This document shows positions 24,901-39,060 of a DNA stretch of 64,000 nucleotides, piece after piece. The notes beneath the pieces are model-generated. The model ran no database searches and was not told the origin of the DNA. It saw only the letters and a list, made by a program, of their open reading frames with translations. Made by a program: the position numbers and the translations under genes. This stretch comes from Anoplopoma fimbria (Eukaryota; Chordata; Actinopteri; Perciformes; Anoplopomatidae). Where the stretch lies: positions 24,153,052 through 24,217,051 of the forward strand of contig NC_072472.1 in the NCBI RefSeq assembly GCF_027596085.1. The letters run 5' to 3'. How positions within the stretch are numbered: position 1 is the stretch's first letter; every line of letters starts with the position of its first letter.

Positions 24901-25630
24901 AGAAACCGCAGGCATCCAAACCTCAAGAGAAAATCGGTGGCGATGAAATGCAAAGTAAAGAGTTGATAATTAACTGGTTACAGGTGAGGTGAAGGTCAGG
25001 GAAGTCTAACTGGCTCCAGGGTTTAACCAAGGCTAACAAAGGGGTTCATTTAGCATCACTGCACTTCATCTGTTGACCATACGTCACAATGAGAAGAGTG
25101 GCTTTTGATGCTGCTACTGACGGGACTTTGCAGTTGTTCAATAGAAATGTAGTTGTATCATTATTAGTCGAAGTGCAGAAAATGATCTCTTTAGGTCAGT
25201 TTGTACATGCCCAAAGGGAACAGTCTGTCTTGAGGAAATCTCTAACACAGTAATGAGACTACATTCTACTGCAAAGTATGACACACCTGTGGTTTCTTAT
25301 CGCTGTAATTCTAATAGATGCCTCCTTACTTTTGATTGTCCTTACTTTCACTCATCTATTTATAGGAAGGATGCTCCTCCACCAGTATCCCAAACAGCAC
25401 TTTTCTTGTTCCTTTGAACCCCTTTGCTTAACAATGCATAAAATCTTCAAGGCCTATATTGTGTTTTTAAATCATGGTCACTACATGAAATAAAAAAATT
25501 TTTTGTTCATTTTAGGAACAACATTTTTGCAGGCCAAACCTTTTATCTTAAGATAACACATTTCATTCATTCTCTTAACATTCTGTAACTGATGGAGGCA
25601 TTCACTGTGTCCTTTATTTGCCCCGCCTTT
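21952..25630. other. Shared upstream region between the two divergent TRIM genes
   Basis: About 3.9 kb separates the two start codons. It should hold both promoters and at least one 5' non-coding exon of gene A. A possible exon of gene A lies left of about 23590 on the reverse strand and ends with the donor CCG|GTATGC at 23484. No coding exon is recognised. Confidence 0.5.
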
Positions 25631-25635
25631 GTTTG

Positions 25636-25656
25636 ACTGGTTTCGGCTTAACCAGT
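25636..25656 (+). promoter_or_regulatory. Inverted repeat ACTGGTT/AACCAGT upstream of TRIM gene B
   Basis: Perfect 7-bp arms at 25636-25642 and 25650-25656 with a 7-bp spacer, 24 bp upstream of a TATA box. The form suits a dimeric transcription factor, but none is identified. The AACCAGTT half resembles a grainyhead- or Myb-like half-site, which is a guess. Confidence 0.3.
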
Positions 25657-25679
25657 TTAGCCGCCCTCTCTGTTTACTC

Positions 25680-25686
25680 TATATAA
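25680..25686 (+). promoter_or_regulatory. TATA box of TRIM gene B
   Basis: TATATAA lies 115 bp upstream of the gene B start codon, which predicts initiation near 25710 and a 5' UTR of about 90 bp in the same exon. No intron is needed before the ATG. Confidence 0.55.
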
Positions 25687-25801
25687 CTCACGCACGTAGT
25701 AGCTGTGGGATCACTTTGTCACTGTGCTGACAAGAGCTACTGACTGTTGTGTCTACACAGCATCTCCACTGCATAAGAGGGAACTCTACTGAATTGTCTC
25801 C

Positions 25802-28800
25802 ATGTCATCTGACCAGGAAAACTGCCACCTGTGCAAGGAATACCTCAGGGATCCTGTGTCCATTCCGTGTGGACACATCTTCTGCTCCGTTTGCCTGAAG
25901 ACATACTGGGACCATGCCGACCACACAGGCTCGTATATCTGCCCAGAGTGCAGGGTCAGCTACAGCAAGAGGCCCACCCCGAGACGCATGGGAAGCTCCC
26001 GGAGCTCCACCATCCAACGCAATGCCGAGGCCTTTCCACCTCCGCCTCCGTCCCCTGACTACAACTACGCCGGACCCCAGGACGTAGGTTGTGACATCTG
26101 CATCGGGAAGAAGCACAAAGCAGTCAAGACCTGCCTGATGTGTCTGGCCTCCTACTGCGAGAAGCATCTCAAGCCCCATTATGAGTCAAACACGTTTAAA
26201 AGGCACAAGCTGGTGGATGAAATTGGCCACCTGGACAGACAGATCTGTCCCCAGCATCAGAAGGGTCTGGAGCTGTTCTGCCGCACCGACCAGATGTGCA
26301 TCTGCGTGCTGTGTACGGTGAAAGAACACAAAGGACACGACATGGTGTCTGCTGAGCAGGAAAGAGCAGATGAGCAGGTATGTTTGACTTTGCTGGTTTT
26401 CAGAGCGTCACCAGCTCAACAACAGGTTTATTAAGAGCTATAAAATGTGCTTTGCGCAGCATGACAAGGGTTGTTCAATGTACGTGAACCTTTTGTTATT
26501 TGTGAATCAGCGGTGACACATGTACCTATGACACAGTGGCAGGTAATTCTTGACAGAGCAGATTACAATAGATGAATCAAACATTATGTGAGACACACCC
26601 CTATGATAATAAAGCTGTTTCCTGCATCTACAGCTTGCACTGTCAACTTTGAGCTGCACACTGTTATAATATTCTGACATTAAGTTAAAAACTAAAAAAC
26701 AGGCTAAATTATTTTGACAATTTGAGATGTTGATTTTGATGTATTGATGTCATTATCAACAACAATGTCTATTGTTTTCCCCATAGCAACGGCTTGGTGC
26801 CACCCAGGCCGAGATCCAGGAGAAGATTCATGACCGACTCAAGCAGATGGAGGAACTGAAACAAGCAGTTGACTCACTCAAGGTTTGTGCCTCCACCACC
26901 ATCCATAACAGCTAAAGCCAGACTAACCACTATAGGTTGAATGGAAAGTTAAATAAACTACTAGTGCAGACGACATTCCTCCTGGTAGAATTGATGACAG
27001 CCTCTCTCAGTTTTACACCTGGTTAATTTATGCCTTGCATGCTTTCTTCCCGCGCAGAGCTCAGCCCACACGGCGATGCAGGAATGTGAGAAGATGTTCG
27101 CCGACATGATGCGCTCCATTGAGAGGATGCAGCAAGAGATGAGCAAGCTCATCTCGGCCAACAAGAGAGCGGCACTCAGCAACGCAGAGGGCCACATGGA
27201 GCGTCTGAGCCATGAGATCGCCGATCTGAAGAGGAGGGACAACGAGATCACCCAGCTGTCCCGCACTGAGGACCACATCCACTTCATCCAGGTAACCGTG
27301 GGACAAGCACTCCACAGAGACACGAGTTAGCTTCAGAACCTCCCTGACCGTATGATATTGGCATGATCCAATCATACATTTTCTAAACCGTCCATCCAAT
27401 ACAAGGTGGCAGAGCCTTTATCAGTCAATGTAACAAAGAAATCTCCCACGTATAACACTAAAATATTCTGCCCAGTGCAACACGGTGGAAAAACAAACAC
27501 ATTTAAGTACACCTTATCATGACTGCATGGCTGTTTTTCTTCCCTGGTTAGAGCTACCACATGCTGATAGCCCAGACGGAGGCGGAGGAGCTGCCAACGG
27601 TGACCGTCAACCCCTACTTCACCTTCGGCCCAGTCACTAAGGCCGTATCTGAGATGAAACAGCACCTGAATGAGTTCAGCAATGACGAACTGGTCAAGGT
27701 GGCCAAGGCAGGTGAGTTCAAAAGCACAGGACTTAAATACTCTAATATATTGTTAATCATCTGGTATAACTATGCACATGTGACCACATTAATCTTTTTT
27801 TAATTGTTTTTATTGTTTTGCAGTTAACAAAATGACCTTCTGCGAACTGGATGATACCAAAAAGAAACGGTCAATAAAAAGTAAGTCAGCCGTTTAAGAA
27901 AAATAACTTGCCTATTGTTGGATTAATGGGCTATAACATAGTAATGTGGTTTAAATGACTTTTTACAATCCATAATGCCAGCAGAGCGTTATTGAAAGTG
28001 AAGCATTGTTTGACATTAAGTTAATTTGACACAGTTAGTTAGAGTTACAATTTCCCTTGTCCCCAGTAGGGCTTTGGGCAGTCCTGTTTGATGTTATTTA
28101 TTACAGGGGAGCCTGAGGTCACTCAGGTGCCACATGGTTAAATGTTTACTTTAATTAGGATGTCAAACTGCCAGCGAGTTCAAATTAACACACTACGGAA
28201 ATAGAATGTTGCAGTTTGGATCAGTTTTATTGACAAGGACAAGATTTTTAGATTTGTTCATAGCGATAACAAATGTATTGTGAAGTAATTGTTGATTCAT
28301 ATTCTGTGTTTAATAACATGATGTAATAGACATTCATTCTAAATCAGTAAAATAAACACACCTATCATTTCAAAGCTTTATATTTCATTATGCTACTATC
28401 ACTATTTTCCTAAATTCACATTTATATCCACAGCTGAAGAAGCTCCCATCTACAAGTCCCTGCCGCCCCAGGACCCTCAGCACAGGGACGATTTCCTGAA
28501 ATGTGAGTCTCAGTTTCCCCTCTCCTGTTTTCTGCAGCGACACAGATCACTGCTCTCCCTGTTCGTTTCAGCTCAGAAGGCAAATTAACTGCTGATGAGG
28601 TTCTCTGTCAGACCCTGTGGTTGACTACCAAATCTGGTTTTAGTAACTATACTCAATGTCCTACAGTGTTGACAGAGACTGGGCTTGACTGGTTACAAAT
28701 ATATCAGCTGGCACTTACACAGCTATGTGCTTTCAAGTTTGCAGTGTAAGCGCTCTCCCCCCCTTGTTTAAAGTGAGTGCATGAATCACTGATTAGATCC

Positions 28801-29896
28801 ATGAGAAAGCAGATGTGTTTTCTGCTTTTATAGGAATATTCTGATGAAGCAAATTGCCATTTTTTACTGTTTTTTAACTAAAACAAACTGCAGTCTTTAA
28901 GGTCAAGGGAGAAGGGGTTTAAAGGATTTTGGGATCACCTTACAGTTACAGTTTAAGATGCACATTGTTAAACAGACTTCTGTTTGTGGTCAAACTCACA
29001 AGCAGTGTTGATACCTCTGGCATTCCAGATAATAGGTCGGGGGATAATAGGCCAAGCAGATCTAGGAGAGCTCATCGGGTGTCCCACCAACTGTGACCCG
29101 CAGAGGTGGAGACAAACAGCAGGCAGGTGACATCCAACCCCAGTTATTATTCTGATTACTGATACAGCCAGAGGGTCTCCCACTTCTCCCTTTAAGCATG
29201 TTGTAGCAAAAGTTTACTATCTAACAAAACTAGAAATCCTAACTGGTGGTGTAATGGTTAGGGGGTGCTTTGTCCAGAGGCTTTGTCCATCTTGGGTTAC
29301 CTCACTCACATTTAACCCAAGCAGTTAAACGCTTCCTCTTGTGAGTTAAATGTTTTTTTATCTTCCCAGATGCCTGCGAGCTCACCCTGGATTCAAACAC
29401 AGCCTACAGACAGCTCTACTTGTCCCGGGGGAACAGGAAAGCTGCCCTCAAGAAAGACCCCCAGGCTTACGGGGACCACCCTTCCAGGTTCGACTCCCTG
29501 CCCCAGGTCCTGTGTAGGGAGTCCCTCTCTGGAGGAGCTTACTACTGGGAGGTTGACTGGAGCGGGGAGGGGGCGGCCATCGGAGTCACCTACAAAGGCC
29601 TCAAGAGGACGGGTTACGGGGACACCTGCCGCATCGGCTACAACCGCAAGTCGTGGAGCCTCTTCTGCTCCGATTCCAGCTACTCAGCCCGCCACAGCAA
29701 AGACCAGATCGAGGTCAACGCACCCTACTCGTCTCGTATCGGGGTGTTCCTAGACCACGCCGGGGGTACCCTGTCGTTCTACGCTGTGGGGGACACCATG
29801 TCCCTCATCCACCGCTTCAAGGCCTCCTTTAGCGAGGCTGTCTATCCAGGCTTCTGGGTTTGGTATGACTCAGCCATCACCCTCATCAATAAGTGA
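25802..29896 (+). CDS. TRIM gene B: finTRIM-type RING/B-box/coiled-coil/PRY-SPRY E3 ligase
   Basis: Seven coding exons, 25802-26377, 26787-26882, 27058-27291, 27552-27711, 27824-27880, 28434-28502 and 29370-29896, join to 572 aa. The RING ligands are Cys8, Cys11, Cys23, His25, Cys28, Cys31, Cys47 and Cys50. B-box 1 begins at Cys97; B-box 2 keeps Cys-Pro-Gln-His and a terminal His-Lys-Gly-His. The coiled coil spans about 193-302 and PRY-SPRY about 398-572. The five middle exons (96, 234, 160, 57, 69 nt) match gene A exactly in length and phase, so the two arose from one duplicated gene. The RING-to-B-box linker (55-88) is unusual. It lacks the Leu-Ser-Leu-Val-Ala-Glu-Lys-Ile-type helix of gene A and has Ser/Arg then a five-proline run. 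An exon-5 segment reads Lys-Lys-Lys-Arg, a possible nuclear localisation patch. Likely a ubiquitin ligase of innate immunity by family; the substrate is unknown. Confidence 0.9.
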
Positions 29897-30065
29897 TTAA
29901 ATAACAAAATTCTATGATCAATGTACAAATGTGATTCTGAGTGCTATGTATTTACAGAGCAAAAACATGACGATTATTTCATGATATATTACAGTTGTTT
30001 TACAAAATATATTTTTTAATTACTATGTATTGTGATTCAGGGGAACTGTTCTTGATGTAAAAATG

Positions 30066-30071
30066 AATAAA
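30066..30071 (+). promoter_or_regulatory. AATAAA polyadenylation signal, TRIM gene B
   Basis: Canonical hexamer about 170 bp after the gene B stop codon. Another AATAAA lies near 30195. Confidence 0.6.
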
Positions 30072-31332
30072 ATGTAGGATCAGGTGTATGAAGTGAATAT
30101 GTTTAAATTATCATTTAAAAGAAATCAAGGCTGTACTTGTTTGAAATATGTCACCTGATCCTTTATAGAGGTTATGATACACTTATGTTGATCAATAAAC
30201 TTTTTTTTAAGCAAGGATGAACTGTGATATCATTGTTGCATTTTTTACCTGATACTTTTATCATCACAAGTTTTCACTCCGCTGGCTTCACTCTCAGCCT
30301 GCATGCTGTGAATTATTTTTTGATTTGAGCTCGATCTGACCAGATTCAATGATAACCTCTAGTATTGTTTCAAAAATCACATCCACTATGCCTTAAGATT
30401 ATTTTAAAAGGTGTGTTTGTATTACCAACATCACCGGCATTCAAAATAAAATGCATCTGTTGGGAGACTGAGGGAGAGAACTTGTTTGTGTGTTATGCTC
30501 AACATTTTTGTCTGAGCCGTGTTGGCTTTGAGGAGGCCTGAGAGGTTTGAGAGGAATCATAGAGGAGAAGGTGAGGTGTGACTGAGAGGCTTCTGAGCTC
30601 ACAGATGGTTGAGCATCATCCAGCAACCGTTTTAAAATGTTTGTGGTATGTGGACTAGGCTTTGGTCCGGTCTGACTCTAAAGATCTTTATCATTGAGTT
30701 AGTCATTAAAAGTCTTCTTCGTTATGTGCAATAAAACGTCCCAGCTGAAGACATTGACAAACAAAAAGGTTTTGTTTCAGTCGAAATCATCTGCAACCTT
30801 CAGTATCGGTCTCATGTGGTGGTGGAGTGAAGTGAGTTTAGATTGTGGAATCCTAAAACTGCAACATTAAGGGGAAAATTTTGAAGCTACACCAGAGAGG
30901 ATATGAAAAACTCCTCCAGAATCCATAGAGGTTATGGTCAGCGGGTACGTTTTGCAGTTGTTCAGTGATAATGTATCACGATTGATATGTTTTCTGAAAA
31001 AACATTTTCCCAGAATTTCTCTGATCTGCAGGCTCTGGACTTTCACTGCAAATATGAGGGATTGTGCAATTTTAGTCAATACCTGTAAAATCTTTAGTGA
31101 GCTTGCTACCTCTAGTGGAGCAACGCGGTGCTCTCCAAGGCTGTCATCGGCCACAGTTCACCCCACTCTGGGGAAGGTTCTGCGTTGGAAGATGATTCAC
31201 TGTTGGAGATACAAAACATTCTGAACCTGTGCATGAACTATGGTATAACAAATCATTTTTGATTGGCTAGACTGCACTGTTCCAGCTAACTTGTGGCTAA
31301 GAGCTTGCCAATACAGACCTACTAATTGTTAC

Positions 31333-31816
31333 ACATGTCAGGTTGCACAACCAACTCTGCTCCCAGCAGACCACATGACAATAACCACATGACCACAATA
31401 ATAACATGACAATAAAAAACCTGTGCAATACATTACACATTACACTGTGCAATACATTACACATTACACTGTGCAATACATTACACATTACACTGTGCAA
31501 TACAAAAAAGAGCTACAATAATAACATGACAATAAAAAACCTGTGCAATACATTACACATTACACTGTGCAATAATAGTTAAAAAAGTTAAAAATAGTTA
31601 AAATAGTTGTTGTTGTTTTTTTTCTCTGTCTGTAAATATAATATTTCAGTTATTGTTGTTTTTTCTACTGTTTTTTTTTTATTGCTTATTTATAATACTT
31701 GTTTTATTTTATTTTTTATTTTTAGCTTGTCTTCTTCTACTATGTCTCTTGTGTGCACTTTAACTCTATGCTGCTGTAAGTCTACTAATAAAGGATTATC
31801 TTATCTTATCTTATCT
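31333..31816 (+). mobile_element. Non-LTR retroelement (SINE/LINE-tail type) insertion with (TTATC)n end
   Basis: About 483 bp begin near CACATGTCAGGTTGCACAAC and end in ACTAATAAAGGATTATC followed by TTATC repeats (31796-31818). The ending is typical of fish non-LTR elements that carry a short tandem tail. TTACA occurs at both edges and may be the target duplication. No coding capacity is seen. Internal 24-bp repeats lie at 31423-31494. Confidence 0.7.
31423..31566 (+). repeat. 24-bp tandem repeat and larger duplication inside the retroelement
   Basis: Three perfect GTGCAATACATTACACATTACACT-type units (first 20 bases GTGCAATACATTACACATTA) lie at 31423-31446, 31447-31470 and 31471-31494. A fourth lies at 31543-31566, after a repeated ACAATAATAACATGAC block, which indicates a second round of duplication. 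Confidence 0.9.
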
Positions 31817-32084
31817 TACATCTCCCTGAACAATCCCACCCTGCCTAAACTTCTTTGTACACGTTTCTTTTGAAAAAAACTACAAAGTGTAAAGTGATAT
31901 AGTCTCCCTGTCATGTTGCAACACATAGAGTTGTCGGAAACGACACATTTTAATTAGGTTTTAGATACAAGTATTTGTGAATTGGCAAACAGCAGTCAGT
32001 TCAGGACGCAACATGGGGACGATTAGCTCTTTCACTCCTTACTTACTTGTCTTAATAATCATATTCATGTTACTGTACCCTCAT

Positions 32085-32379
32085 TGCACAACCAGCTCTG
32101 CTCCCAGCAGACCACATGACACATGACAATAAAAACACTGTGCAATAATAGTTAATATAGTTGTTTTTTTTCTGTCTGTAAATATTATATTTCAGTTATT
32201 GTGTTTTTCTACTGTTTTTATTGCTTATTTATAATACTTGTTTTTTATTTTTATTTTTTATTTTTCATTTTATTTTTATCTTGTCTTTCTTTACTATGTC
32301 TCTTGTGTGCACTTTAACTCTATGCTGCTGTAAGCCTGCAAATTTCCCCACTGCTTATCTTATCTTATCTTATCTTATT
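32085..32379 (+). mobile_element. Second copy of the (TTATC)n retroelement
   Basis: It shares the TGCACAACC...CTCTGCTCCCAGCAG start, the T-rich middle and the GTGTGCACTTTAACTCTATG segment with 31333-31816, and ends in TTATC repeats at 32355-32379. It lacks the internal 24-bp array. It ends about 140 bp before the first ruvbl2 splice donor. Confidence 0.7.
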
Positions 32380-32429
32380 AGGCCACCCTGCCTGTAGAGG
32401 GCAGTCAACTTTAAAACACACATGAACCA

Positions 32430-32519
32430 GAAGGACTTGTTTCTCGTCGGACACAATAACCTGCGCACCACTCAAAAGAAGCGCCGCATTCCCACATTTG
32501 CTGAAGTGTGTCTGCACAG
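32430..32519 (+). other. Probable 5' non-coding exon of ruvbl2 (left edge unknown)
   Basis: The segment ends at a strong donor, GCACAG|GTGAGT, and the first coding exon has an acceptor immediately before its ATG, so an upstream untranslated exon is required. The left edge is approximate. No TATA box is evident, as expected for a housekeeping gene. Confidence 0.5.
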
Positions 32520-33420
32520 GTGAGTTTAAATCCATACGATAAATATAAATAACACTTAAGAGCTGATACTGTAACATTTTAAAACATGAGTTAAATCCCT
32601 GCTATTCGCTCTAGCATTACATTCCCGGCGGTGTGTTACAGCAACGTTAGTACCCGATGAATGGAGCTAGCTAGGTTGCTAACATAACACTAGCTAGCGT
32701 TAGCTTTAGCTTTATATGTTACTGAACTAGAGAAGACGTCAGTTAGGATTAATGGCTTCTGCTTTTCATTTGATTCCAACTCATTTCTGATAACTAAAAT
32801 GGGTGTTTGGTTAAAAACGACAGAGTTGACTCATTAAACGTTACAGCCATGTGGTGAGCTGTCTTTGCATGTTTGTGTAACTATGACAACCGACTGGACA
32901 GTGCAAACTCCCTGTTACATGTATGTTCTCCAACACTTATTTAATTGCAAAATACACACAAAAAAACAAGCTACAAAATGCACAAGGAAATAGCTGATTA
33001 GTGCAGCACACTGGACTGATTGGTAAAAAGTTGGAATATTTAAACTCGCAGATTCGTGAATTTTTGGGAAATTGATCAACCAAAATCAAACTTGTATTCA
33101 GCAGTGCACACTACCTTATGAACCTGTTGTTGATATATTTCAGCCACCTTTTTTTATGTCAACCTTTTTGAGAAAAAGTAAGCTACTGGTTTGATGTAAG
33201 ATCTTTTTATCTTTTTAGTTTAAATAGTATTCAGCATTTTGCCACTTTTGCTTATTTCTTTGTCACAGTGTAATTACAGTGTCCAATAGCTCCTCCTTAA
33301 CCTCAGATTATTGCTTTTTCCCCCAACAATAAGGGAAGTAGGAGAAGTATTTATTCTTTTGAACTAATTATTTACTGATAATTCAACAAATTTCTGCTTT
33401 CTGCTTATACCTAAATACAG

Positions 33421-37844
<4,424 letters not shown>

Positions 37845-38191
37845 TGAAGACGACTTAGTTTTCCTGCTCTGAAGTTTATTTTATGTTGTCGATTGTCTCT
37901 GCGGTTGGAGGCAATTCTGAACTGGATTTTACTTAAATTTGAATTCAGCATTGAATAACATTGAAAAAAAGAATTCAACTGTATTACATTGACTGAATGC
38001 CCCCACATGTTTCTTCTTCAATCACCTTTAATTCTACATTGTTCAAATGTATTCATTGAAATTCGACGTAATTGTGAATTTACCACATTTCTGTTCATCA
38101 TTGAGGCCTTAAGGCAGGAATATCCATTCCTTCTGTTTTTTCCTTTTCTTTTTGTTGACTTGTCTTTACGCGGTTTATTTCTATGAAAATT

Positions 38192-38197
38192 ATTAAA
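38192..38197 (+). promoter_or_regulatory. ATTAAA variant polyadenylation signal, ruvbl2
   Basis: The commonest variant hexamer, about 350 bp after the stop codon. Assigned by position. Confidence 0.5.
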
Positions 38198-38400
38198 CAG
38201 GCTTTTCTTAGCACACTGTGATTATTTGTTTTTGTATTTGTCACTCAGTCTTAAATGCTTCAGAACCGGTTTTATTGGTGAGAAAACATTCATTTGGAAA
38301 AATCTAACTACCCATTTTGTTCAATTTTATATACTTTTTTATGTAATTAATCTACACAAAGTAATCAAAATTGGTAGAGCGAAATGGGAAACAAAATTCA

Positions 38401-39060
38401 AAAAATGAAACAACTGTAATAACATGCATAATGTTTTACTCCTTTTGCTATCCATCCATCCATCTTCCGGTTAAGGGTCGCGGGGGTGCTGAAAAAATGA
38501 AACAACTGTAATAACATGCATAATGTTTTACCCCTTTTGCTATGAAGCCCCTAAATAAGATCTGGTGCTAGCAATTACCTTCACATAATTAGTTAAGTTA
38601 ATACCACCTGTGTGCAATCTAAGTGTCACATGATCTCAGTATATAGACACACCTGTTCTAAAAGGCCCCAGAGTCTGCAACACCTCCACCATTACTGGAG
38701 CAAGGGTTACCATGAAGACCAAGGAGCTCCACAAACAGATCCAGGACAAGGATCTGGAGAAGACCAGATCAGGGTTGAGTTATGAAAAAACATACGACGA
38801 AGCACCACTGAATCCATTATTACAATATGCAAAGAATATGACCCTGCTATGACATTAATCTGAGAGGCATCAAAGAGACCAAATATAACCCTGTAGGGGT
38901 TGGAAAGCTCCACAGCAGAGATTTGAGTATCAGACCATTGACTATATAAACTGAGCAATGAAAGAATGGCCAGAAAAAAAAAAAAGTCTCCCACATGCCT
39001 TTTGGCACCTTATTCAGGGGCTGAAAACATATGCATGCACCACATTTCAGTTATCTTTTT
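38401..39060 (+). mobile_element. Decayed, rearranged Tc1/mariner-like DNA transposon
   Basis: Sequence from about 38493 follows the familiar fish Tc1 layout. It has CCCCTAAATAAGATCTGG near the 5' end, then GTGTGCAATCTAAGTG, GGCCCCAGAGTCTGCAAC and a transposase start at 38712 (Met-Lys-Thr-Lys-Glu-Leu-His-Lys-Gln). The transposase reading frame is broken by stops and shifts, and most of the catalytic DDE region is missing. A short segment at 38984-39009 is inverted relative to the canonical order. A 51-bp piece of the 5' end is duplicated at 38401-38451. The element cannot be autonomous. Confidence 0.8.

Larger units (their letters stand above)
31279..31852. repeat. Dispersed repeat split by an insertion
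   Basis: The two parts (31279-31332 and about 31817-31852) together match the uninterrupted copy at 13348-13440. The sequence between them is absent from that copy. Confidence 0.75.

Noticed and set aside
25805..26179. 124-codon minus-strand open frame opposite the TRIM gene B RING exon
   Set aside because: Antisense shadow of the coding exon.
29370..29753. 127-codon plus-strand open frame in another frame of the TRIM gene B SPRY exon
   Set aside because: Ser/Thr/Pro/Arg-rich out-of-frame translation of the SPRY exon.
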